64,000 nucleotides of DNA from Lolium rigidum (Eukaryota; Streptophyta; Magnoliopsida; Poales; Poaceae), in assembly GCF_022539505.1 (NCBI RefSeq), contig NC_061508.1, forward strand, positions 340,207,484 through 340,271,483, in the 5' to 3' direction. A program made the position numbers and the translations under genes. The notes beneath the pieces are model-generated. The model was not told the origin of the DNA. It was given only the letters and a program-made list of their open reading frames with translations, and did no database searches. Below, in pieces: positions 56,567 to 64,000 of this stretch (the first letter of the stretch is position 1; each line of letters opens with the position of its first letter).

Positions 56567-57105
56567 ATGGCTTCCATCGTATCTCTAACCCTCCGGGAGG
56601 CGGAGGCGCTTTGCGCGTCGAACTACCCCTCGCCCGCCGGGCTACCGTGTCCCGACCGGCTGGTTGCCGAGCTGTCGGAGGCGTACCGGTCCCTCCTCGT
56701 CCCTCTAGGTGTGGCGCGCGAGATGGCCATCACGAACCACTACTACTTCGAGCTCACGCCGGAGCAGCGGAGGAATCCCCGGTGGCATCCCGACTACTTC
56801 CCGACTTGGGAAAGCTTCTTCATCAATCGGCGTGAGAGGGCGCTTGCCGTGCACGAGGAGGGCGGCCCGCCTCCTTAGGACTTCAACGAGGCCGGCCGTC
56901 GGCCGTGGTGGTGCGGCCGGACTCTCCAGGGCGTCATGGCCTACCGTGGCCCCCGCCCGCGCTACCCTCGGTCCCAGCCCCACGCGTGCTCTCCCCGTCG
57001 AGGTTCGACTACCGCGACCCCGATGCCGCCGACGATGATGACGGCGACTACGACGACTACAAAGTGGCGAGTACTATAGGGCTAGGCACGAGTATGACCG
57101 AATGA
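56567..57105 (+). pseudogene. accessory gene A of the CACTA element, unrecognised
   Basis: Starts MASIVSLTLREAEALCASNY in a good context (CCCATGG). Open for 103 codons, with a conserved-looking YYFELTPEQRRNPRWHPDYF and ESFFINRRERALAVHEEGG, ending at a stop at 56876-56878. The frame downstream of that stop continues to look coding (DFNEAGRRPWWCGRTLQG), and a further shift leads to an acidic tail (FDYRDPDAADDDDGDYDDYK) ending at 57105. So a longer protein of about 175-180 residues was truncated by one stop and one frameshift. I do not recognise a domain. Similar ORFs occur in other grass CACTA elements, from memory. Confidence 0.65.
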
Positions 57106-57323
57106 CTAGAACAATCGAATCTGGTGATGTATCTTAATTAATTTTCAGTTGAGCTCGTACTTTAATTCCATGTATGTGGCGGGAAACTTTTCTCCGAGGA
57201 GCTTCGTACTTTAATTTCAGTTCAATCGTAATAAATTTCGTGTCAACCACTTTATTGAACAAAACCAACCGACATCGACTTTATTGAAATTACAATAAAA
57301 TAGATAAATTACTAGTCTAGTCT

Positions 57324-57847
57324 CTACTCGTCGTCGGAGGTTGTCTCCGTCCAAATGTCCTCCCACCGAGGGTCGTTTTCGGTCCAAGTTGTATTCGGGT
57401 TCTCGAGCTCGAAGGCGGCGACGGCCCGACGGTGGCGCCTATCGGACCTGCGTTGTGCCCTAAGGTTAGCAAAGAACGCGTCGGTGTTGTCGGCATCGTT
57501 GGGGAACTGCGCCCTCCACTGGCGCATCAACTGCTCGTCGCGCTCGGCGATGGCGATCCTGCGCTGCACCTGGCGGTGCCGGCGACGGTCCTCGTCGTCG
57601 ACGAGGCAAGGCGGCGGCGCGAGGAACTCCGCCTCCTCTAGCGATTCAACATCCGGGAAGTTCATGTCTCGCCCTGGCCGCCGAAAGCGCCACGCCGCCG
57701 CGTCGTAAGCGCGCGCCGCCAGCTCCGGCGTGTTGTACGTGCCGAGGGTGAGGCGGAAGCCACCGGCACGTATCTCGGCGGTGAACCTACCGCTCGGACG
57801 CACTCGAACGCCACGGAAACCGGACGCCCCTGACGACGTGGAGGCAT
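57324..57847 (-). pseudogene. AP2/ERF-like gene inside the CACTA element, copy 3
   Basis: Convergent with accessory gene A, with about 220 bp between their ends. From the ATG at 57847 the frame is MPPRRQG, then one lost base shifts it. The AP2/ERF domain is complete in the next frame: SGFRGVRVRPSGRFTAEIRA, GGFRLTLGTYNTPELAARAY, DAAAWRFRRPGRDMNFPDV. It has both YRG-like and RAYD halves; the usual WLG tryptophan is absent (LTLGTY). The C-terminus is helical and charged (RRRHRQVQRRIAIAERDEQL), ending FELENPNTTWTENDPRWEDI and TTSDDE. A TATA box (CTATATAG) lies about 60 bp upstream. It is clearly related to copies 1 and 2 but has a different tail. Confidence 0.85.
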
Positions 57848-57904
57848 CCCGGAGATGAATGAGCGGAGGCGGTGGCGACGTCCGGTTGCGCCCGCACTCG
57901 TCGC

Positions 57905-57914
57905 TCTATATAGC
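57905..57914 (-). promoter_or_regulatory. TATA box of AP2-like gene, copy 3
   Basis: GCTATATAGA on the minus strand, about 58 bp upstream of the ATG at 57847. Confidence 0.65.
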
Positions 57915-58094
57915 GCACGCGGGGCATGGCACGTGTAAGCCACGGCTACACACGCCGCACGCCGGCGTCGGCGGGGCGAGGCACGTGGAAGCGGTGGCTA
58001 CACGCCGCACGACGGCGTCGACGGGTAAGCGACACGTGTGGCACGGCGGAGGGACACGTGGCACGGGGAAGGGACACGTGTGGCACGGCGGCAG

Positions 58095-58845
58095 TGGCCG
58101 CACATGGCGGTGACGGTGGTGGCCAGTACACGGCGGTGGCGGTGGCGGTGGTGGCCGCACACGGCGGTGGCGGTGGCCGCACACGGCGGTGACGGTGGCC
58201 GCACACGGCGGTGGCGGTGGCGGCGGTGGCCGCACACGGCGGTGGCGGTGGCCGCACATGGCGGCGGCGGCGGTGGCGGTGGCCGCACACGGCGGTGGCG
58301 GTGGCCAGTACACGGCGGTGACGGTGGCCGCACACGGCGGTGGCGGTGGCGGCGGTGGCCGCACACGGCGGTGGCGGTGGCCGCACATGGCGGCGGCGGT
58401 GGCGGTGGCCGCACATGGCGGCGGTGGCGGTGGCCGCACATGGCGACGGCGGCGGTGGCGGTGGCCGGCACACGGCGGTGGCGGCGGTGGCCGCACACGG
58501 CGGTGGCGGCGGTAGCCGGCACATGGCGGTGACGGTGGTGGCCGCACACGGCGGTGGCGGTGGCGTTGGTGGCCGCACACGGCGGTGGTGGTGGCCGCAC
58601 ACGGCGGTGACGGTGGCCGCACACCGGCGGTGGCGGTGGCGGCGGTGGCCGCACACGGCGGTGGCGGTGGCCGCACATGGCGGCGGCGGTGGCGGTGGCC
58701 GCACACGGCGGTGGCGGTGGCCGCACATGGCGGCGGCGGCGGTGGCGGTGGCCGCACACGGCGGTGGCGGTGGCGGCGGTGGCCGCACACCGGCGGTGGC
58801 GGTGGCGGCGGTGGCCAGTACATGGCGGTGGCGGCGGTGGCCAAT
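58095..58845. repeat. GGCGGTGGC minisatellite, about 750 bp
   Basis: Irregular array built from GGCGGTGGCGGTGGCCGCACACGGCGGT-like blocks, read here in pieces: GGCGGT, GGTGGC, CCGCACA(C/T). Blocks are mostly multiples of 3, so all frames stay open on both strands (up to 312 codons), giving Gly/Val/Ala- or Pro/His/Arg-rich peptides. The plus strand has many runs of two G's. Confidence 0.92.
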
Positions 58846-58889
58846 ACGTGTTTTTTTTTATTTGAAATAAGGCGGGAATGAAATTTTTA

Positions 58890-59074
58890 AAAAAAATTGG
58901 CCTTTGGACCCGGTTTGTAATACAAACCGGGACTAAAGGCCTTTTTTGCGCGCGCAGCGAAAACGCAGCAAAAATGGCCTTTAGTCCCGGTTTGTATTAC
59001 AAACCGGGTCCAAAGGGGGGCCTTTGGTCCCGGTTTGTAATACAAACCGGGTCCAAAGGGGGGGGGTATAAAAG
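58890..59074 (+). promoter_or_regulatory. internal copy of CACTA subterminal hairpins with a TATA box
   Basis: Hairpins of the left-end type reappear: GGACCCGGTTTGTAATACAAACCGGGACT (58907-58935), AGTCCCGGTTTGTATTACAAACCGGGTCC (58983-59011) and GGTCCCGGTTTGTAATACAAACCGGGTCC (59025-59053). A TATA box (TATAAAAG, 59067-59074) follows directly. This looks like a second promoter for the right-hand gene, placed beside the same motif as at the element end. Confidence 0.8.
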
Positions 59075-59099
59075 TGGTCCTTCGTCTCCGCGCAGAGAT

Positions 59100-60106
59100 C
59101 AATCCCGCGGAGAAGACGACCCGACGCCGCCGAGCCGCCGAGTTCGCCCGCCGCCGCCGCCGCTGCCGCCGCCCCTGCCGCACGCAACCGCCGCCGCCGC
59201 CGCAGCCGCCGCCGCACGACGCCGCCTCCTCCTCAGCCGCGCGCACGCGCGCAACCGCCGCCTCGACTCCGCCGGCTCGATCCTCTCCGCCGGCAACCGC
59301 CGCCGGCAACCGCCGCCGGCAACCGCCACCGTCTCCGCCGCCTCCACTCCGCCGGCTACCGCCACCGTCGCCGCCTCCTCGCCGCCGCGCGCCTCCTCCT
59401 CCCCGGTAAGAGCCGCCGCCCCCCACGGCCCCTTCCTCCTTTTTTTTCTTTCTTTTTTAGTCTTTTTTTATATTAGTTTGTTAATTAGTTAGAAAAATTA
59501 GATTAGTTTGTTAAGTTAGAAAAATTAGTTTAGTTTGTTAATTAGTTAGAAAAATTAGATTAGTTTGTTAAGTTAGAAAAATTAGTTAAAACAATAGTTA
59601 GAAAATTAATTAGTAAAATTAGTTAGTAAAATATTTAGTTAGTGTGTTAGTGAAAAATAGTTAGAACTTTAGTTAAAACAATAGTTAGAAAATTAGTTAG
59701 TGTGTTAGTGTAAAATAGTTAGCGCGCAAAAACGCCGGCGCCCCCCCAAATAGAGATGTACGCCGGCGCCCCCCAAATAGAGATGTACGCCGGTGCCCCC
59801 TTACGCGGTAGTGCCGGCGCCCCCAAATAGAGATGTACGCCGGTGCCCCCTTACGCGGTAGTGCCGGCGCTCTTGCCGGCGCCCCCCAAATAGAGGATGT
59901 ACGCCCGGCGCCCCCTTACGCGGTAGTGCCGGCGCCCCCCAAATAGAGGATGTGCCCCCTTACGCGGTAGTGCCGGCGCCCCCCAAATAGAGTATGTAGT
60001 GCCGGCGCCCCCGAAATGGTAGTGCCGGCGCCGACTAACATATAGTGAAGTTATTTTTTAATTTATGTTAACGTTGGTACATATATATATGATTTGTTTT
60101 CGTAGC
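59100..60106 (+). other. leader exon and repeat-rich intron of the right-hand CACTA gene
   Basis: 59100-59403 is a GC-rich pyrimidine/CCGCCG leader, ending at a good donor (CCCCG|GTAAGAG). Then come T-rich sequence, TTAGTTAGAAAAATTAG-type repeats (59464-59725) and GCCGGCGCCCCC...AAATAGAG repeats of about 36 bp (59733-60040). An acceptor (TTTTCGTAG, ending about 60104) follows just before the ATG at 60111. An intron of about 700 bp is inferred. The leader is probably untranslated. Confidence 0.6.
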
Positions 60107-60110
60107 TACG

Positions 60111-60554
60111 ATGCCGCGACAGCCGCCGCGCCGTGGTCTGACTCTTCTAGAGGAGATGGAGCAGATGGGGGAGGTCCGGGACTGGGCTCCGCCGGGGTGG
60201 CACCGGGAGGTCTTAGCTTCCGGGTCGCGCACCTTGGTGCGGAATCCGGGTCCCGTTGTCGACCCGGATATTCTTTGGTGGAGGTCTTATGGGCCACGGT
60301 CGTTTCGAGAGGAGCCGGCCCCGCCGGAGGAGGTAGCTCAGCGCATTGCGGCGGAGGACGAGCACGTTCGCCGTTACATGTACGCGTTAGACAACATGTA
60401 TAGGACCGGATGGAGCGTTATGCGGGGATCTCATGTTAGCTATGCTCCCGTTGTTGTTCCGTGGCTTTGGGGGCACACCCAGCCGCGGCTCGAGACCCGG
60501 TCGGCGCCCTCTAGGACCCGGTCGGCGCGGTTGAGTGGTTGTAGTAGTGATTGA
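60111..60554 (+). CDS. unrecognised ORF upstream of the TNPA-like region
   Basis: 147 codons, MPRQPPRRGLTLLEEMEQMG at the start, acidic and Trp-rich centre (DWAPPGWHREVL, DPDILWWRSYGPRSF), then VAQRIAAEDEHVRRYMYALD and a Ser/Arg tail. Open with no break and preceded by a splice acceptor. It may be the first coding exon of the TNPA-like gene or a separate small gene. I do not recognise the domain. Confidence 0.6.
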   Translation: MPRQPPRRGLTLLEEMEQMGEVRDWAPPGWHREVLASGSRTLVRNPGPVVDPDILWWRSYGPRSFREEPAPPEEVAQRIAAEDEHVRRYMYALDNMYRTGWSVMRGSHVSYAPVVVPWLWGHTQPRLETRSAPSRTRSARLSGCSSD

Positions 60555-60748
60555 TATGTATTAGGGTTAAATAAACATGAACCCGATCTATGTATGCATG
60601 TAATCGCACTATCTGCTTTTAGCACTATATTATCGATCCTTAGTTAAGAACTACATATGTAACTCCATTTTCAGTTTTCTGCATTATCCTTAATTTGATC
60701 ATATGATGGTTCCTATATATGTATAGCTTGTAGGTCGTTGTAGAAAGC

Positions 60749-62420
60749 ATGGACAGAGATGAAATTCAAGAAAATTTCATGGAGAACCTCATAGCCCACG
60801 GTACTCTGGATGATCGCGACGACGACGTTATTCCAGATGATGGCGGTGACGATGTCACCGCAACTTATTTGAATGACTCCGGTGAGGGAGCGGAGAATAT
60901 TGAGGAAGAAGATCCTAGTGGCGCCGGTGAGGAACAAGATCATCATAATGGCTCCCGAACTCGTAGTTATCACCGAGGTATAGAAACTAATTAAGCCGCC
61001 GTTGATCGACTAGATGCATTAACTAATTAAATTGTACCGACTATGAATTATTTCTTTTTTAGCCCTCCGGATCGAGCACTTCTTCCGTAAAGTCGAGGAA
61101 GCGAGGCCCGGCCAAAAAGTTGGATGACGGTGTTAGGCACGACATCACCCACATCGAAAAGGATGGTAAACCGATTGCTCCGGAGAAAGGTGCAAAGGCA
61201 TTTATAGCTCAATGCGGAGTGCTTGTTAGGGACCACGTCCCGATCACCGTTCGAGAATGGCACAAGCCGAAGGGACTAGTGCCGTCTGCAGAGGAAGAAG
61301 GTCAAGGTCTTTATATCGATGATGTAGCCAAAAACAGCATTATGGACAAGCTCATGTCACATTTCAACATAGTACCCGAAGAGGGGGTGACGCCGAAAAG
61401 GCCAAGATGGAGCAGGCCCTCCGCGAGTTTGGCAAGAAGAAGATGGCCGAACTATTCAAGAGCCACAAGAAAAGATTGCGCCGCCTTATCAAGATAAAGA
61501 AGACTCCGGACAATGAGAAGGTAAAAACTCACCGGGAAGAATTCGTGAAGTACAGCACGGAGTCGAAGAATTTAAGAGAAGGTCGGAAATAAATAATGCA
61601 AATGCTGCGTTGAAGCTATATCACCAAATTCCGGGTCCAGGTGGATACAGGGCTAACCGTCCTAAGTGGCAAGCAGCTGAGGCGGAACTGACCAGTAAAG
61701 GGATCAGATTAGGGACACACGGTTGGATCGAACGGTGCAAGGAGTGGTTCTACGGGATTGGGGGAACGTTGCATCCAGAAACAGGGAAGTGCATCTATAA
61801 GAAAGCTCATCTGAAGGTTCCCATTGATGCCCTGGAAAGAGCACATAGGGACGTGGAGGCGGTGTTGTTCCAGCCCGAAAGAGAGAACGATGAGCTGACA
61901 CGCGCCCTTGGGAACAAAGAACACGGCGGACGAACACGAGGCACGAAGGCTCCGTTCCGTGGAAGTATGGCTTTCCCGCGGAAAGGAAGAGATTTCCCGA
62001 TAAAAGCCATGAGAGGAGGAAGGCAAGGGAAACAGACCGCCCGGCTAACTTAGAGGAGGGTATGAGCACCATGAAAGCCCAATTAACCATGGTAACCCAA
62101 GTACTTACATCTCGGATGGCTCGGGGGCAGGCTGTAGATCCCGCATTGCTCAATGCCATCGCCCCGCTGCAATCTCAACCACACCGGAAAAGCAGCGTGG
62201 CTTCCTCTCAGCAGGTGGATAGTGATGATGATGATGACCAGGTGGTCGAGCCTCCTCGCTACCCCCCCGTGGATGATCTCACTGAGAGCCGTCCTTGTGA
62301 GCTGCATGTTAAAGTTTTCAACCTATCCTTCAAGGCGGCGGTCGGCATCCTCTTACCTACAAGGTCTTACCATTGCCGTTCGGTCCAAGACGACTTTGCT
62401 CGTTGTGATGGTGGATGAAG
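60749..62420 (+). pseudogene. TNPA-like CACTA protein (transposase_24 type), partly frameshifted
   Basis: The first piece (MDRDEIQENFMENLIAHGTL, acidic, 60749-60994) is followed by an intron-like gap of about 85 bp, then SRKRGPAKKLDDGVRHDITH, GAKAFIAQCGVLVRDHVPIT and FNIVPEEGVTP (61070-61400). Further pieces are FGKKKMAELFKSHKKRLRRL (61407-61590), LYHQIPGPGGYRANRPKWQA and WIERCKEWFYGIGGTLHPET (61610-62050), and MSTMKAQLTMVTQVL (62062-62418). In known CACTA systems TNPA binds the subterminal repeats. Several frame changes break it; some may be introns. Confidence 0.82.
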
Positions 62421-63327
62421 TGATGAGAGCTTATGAGGGGTTGGTGCTTGAGCACCCTGCAGGTGAAGATGGGGAAATCAAAGAACCGGGAGAAGCCCGT
62501 AGAACCACCGTGCAATGGCGGAAGGAGAACATTGTGTTTCCAGGTGAGAAGCCAACAAGCATGCCACCTCCGCCTCCTCCGCCACCCGAGTCTCCTCCGC
62601 GTGATGATTCTCCCGTGCGCGATGATGATTCCCCTATCCATGACCAGTCCGCTCCGCGTGAAAATACTCCGCCGCCTCCTCCTCCTCCTCGTCGGGAGAC
62701 TCCGCCGCCTCCACTTAAGCAAAAGAGGAAGCTGTCCGCGGCACCTCCTACAGCTCCGAAGAGATCATCAACTCCAATGAGGGCACAGACTCCGCAGTTG
62801 TTACCACATGAGCAGACCGAAGAGCAAAAGGCGTTTCTTGCGCCGAAGAAGGTGTTTATTCGACCGCGTACGGTGAAGCACTTTGCCGAGACGAGAATGA
62901 AGAGACCCGAGCCGAGAGCTGATTATGACCGCTCTCTTGGACAGTCCTCTAGAGCGAGCAAAGAAGCAAAAAAGTCGCCCAGCCTTGGACAAGCAGGACA
63001 TTCAGAGCCGCACCCCACTTCATCGTGGAGCCATATCATGATCCAGAGACGGCATCGATGATCGAACGGGCGGCTAGAGCTCAGGGAGCATCAGTTGAGT
63101 ACGAAGATTACTATCCAACGGCTCAAGTGGTAAACACGTATAGATACGGAAAATATCTCGTCAAACCTGGCGAGCTCGCGCGTCTAGGGACTCAGATGCG
63201 AAGGTTGCATGAATGGTACCTGAAAGCCTGTCGAAGAAGTGAAAGCTACCTCACGGTGTATCTTAGAGATGAGCATTACTTCCGGGGGGAAGACGAGATA
63301 AACCTTGAGATAGAAGAACTGTTTTAG
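62420..63327 (+). pseudogene. Pro-rich linker leading into the C48 peptidase region
   Basis: 62420-63061 is an open frame whose true start is upstream. It contains a Val/Glu-rich start (VDEVMRAYEGLVLEHPAGED), then a strongly Pro-rich, Asp/Arg-rich linker (PPPPPPPPESPPRDDSP) and a basic part (KKVFIRPRTVKHFAETRMKR). A frame change at about 63025 leads to 63025-63327 (GASVEYEDYYPTAQVVNTYR, SYLTVYLRDEHYFRGEDEI). This is the usual linker between TNPA-like and Ulp1-like domains in grass CACTA elements. Confidence 0.7.
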
Positions 63328-64000
63328 TTATTCAATCAAGACGCCCTCGACAAAGCTGTTATCGCTTGCTACCGCTCGTAAGTGATTTATTTGTGTAATT
63401 AAGTTTGTAGCTCATTCATTTGCACTAACAATTATCCTTTGTGTACGCTATACATTTAATTATGCAGAATGAAGAAGCTGGAATACAAAAGAGGCAAGCT
63501 CCTACCGCTGGGGTTCATAGACCCAAACACAGTTCATGAAGTTACGGTTCGACAGGCACCCCAAGGACACGAGAGGACAACATCGTAATGTTTTTAGAGA
63601 AGCAAGCAGACAAAGAGGATATATTCTTTCCCTACAACTTCAAGTGAGTGTTATATATAACATACATTATGCTTGTGCACCTTCCACTTTATTCTCGTAA
63701 TCATTGAGCTATGCTTGTGCAGTTTCCACTTTATTCTCCTAATCATTGATCTTCAACTTGGAGTCGTAAACGTCATGGACTCGAAACGTAAAGAATATGC
63801 GGAATGGGCGGACATGGCTGCCATCCTCCGTAGGTAGTTTCAATCAATTTCGTATTGGCATCTTCATCTGCTCTAATTCGAAGATATCATCAACTAATCA
63901 ATTACTCATTTACTCATTATTTTTTGCCGGGCAGGGCTTGGAAACGGTTCATCAATACTGTTCCGGGTGAATGGAAACCGGAGCTTACATTTAGAGATTA
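63328..64000 (+). pseudogene. C48/Ulp1-like peptidase domain (incomplete at window edge)
   Basis: Broken pieces of a Ulp1-type cysteine peptidase. 63328-63379 reads LFNQDALDKAVIACYR. 63469-63643 has MKKLEYKRGKLLPLGFIDPN and DIFFPYNFK. 63727-63840 has FHFILLIIDLQLGVVNVMDS, which holds the His and the Asp region of the catalytic site. 63934-64000 has AWKRFINTVPGEWKPELTF. GT and AG signals between pieces allow introns. The Cys motif (QP-x-x-x-x-C) would lie beyond the window. Ulp1 peptidases cleave SUMO; the role in the transposon is unknown. Confidence 0.75.

Larger units (their letters stand above)
51390..64000 (+). mobile_element. large CACTA element, right end outside the window
   Basis: The left end is CACTAGTGGAGAAGAGGCC at 51390, preceded by TGC, which should be repeated beyond the window. 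Subterminal hairpins (GGACCCGGTTTGT/ACAAACCGGGTCC) follow, then a TNPD-type transposase, tandem repeats, accessory genes, a second set of hairpins, and a TNPA-like and C48 peptidase region. All main genes point right. At least 12.6 kb is visible. Confidence 0.92.

Noticed and set aside
57906..58881. Long open frames (up to 312 codons on the minus strand, 176 on the plus strand) over the GGCGGT array
   Set aside because: All frames stay open because the repeat blocks are multiples of three and lack stop-forming triplets. The peptides are low-complexity with no domain.

Overview
The window is nuclear DNA from a large, transposon-rich grass genome. I infer Pooideae, probably Triticeae or a close relative, from nested Ty3/gypsy and Ty1/copia LTR retrotransposons, CACTA elements with accGGGactaaa-type subterminal hairpins, an Au-like SINE, TTA-flanked Harbinger-like elements and a DUF1618 gene, a family expanded in grasses. 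I see no bacterial, organellar or rRNA/tRNA genes. Family names rest on recognised motifs and remembered families, not on a database search.

Layout. 1-8051: a degenerate minus-strand Ty3/gypsy element of Tat type (gag, protease, RT, RNase H, integrase, PBS, 5' LTR); its 3' LTR lies beyond the left edge. 8719-29480: a minus-strand non-autonomous Athila-type element with a CGCAC target-site duplication. Its 3' LTR is split by a 14.1-kb insertion (8835-22937). That insertion is the most striking object here. It is a gag/protease-only gypsy element that reads left to right to 17163, then turns back on itself around a 14-nt spacer, giving a tail-to-tail inverted repeat with arms of about 5.8-6.2 kb. 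29916-36671: a Tourist-like MITE split by a minus-strand copia element (30156-36633, TSD CTTAG) whose 5' LTR lost 201 bp. 38194-39416 and 47548-48822: two Harbinger-like elements, each carrying an AP2/ERF-like gene. 40336-40632: an array of short hairpins. 41545-42830: a non-autonomous CACTA element (TSD TGC) whose 3' end is tandemly duplicated together with its flank. 45510-47301: the only convincing host gene, a DUF1618 gene with at least three exons. 51174-51389: an Au-like SINE cut by a large CACTA element that runs from 51390 past the window end.

The large CACTA element holds a frameshifted TNPD transposase, two blocks of tandem repeats, a pair of convergent accessory genes (one unknown, one AP2/ERF-like) each with its own TATA box, a GGCGGT-rich minisatellite, a second promoter, and a TNPA-like region followed by a C48/Ulp1-like peptidase. 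The same AP2/ERF-like gene family therefore occurs in two unrelated DNA transposon superfamilies in this window, in every case behind a TATA box.

Most transposon genes here are broken by frameshifts or stops. The DUF1618 gene is open and has consistent splice sites, and a Harbinger-like element sits about 250 bp upstream of its start codon.
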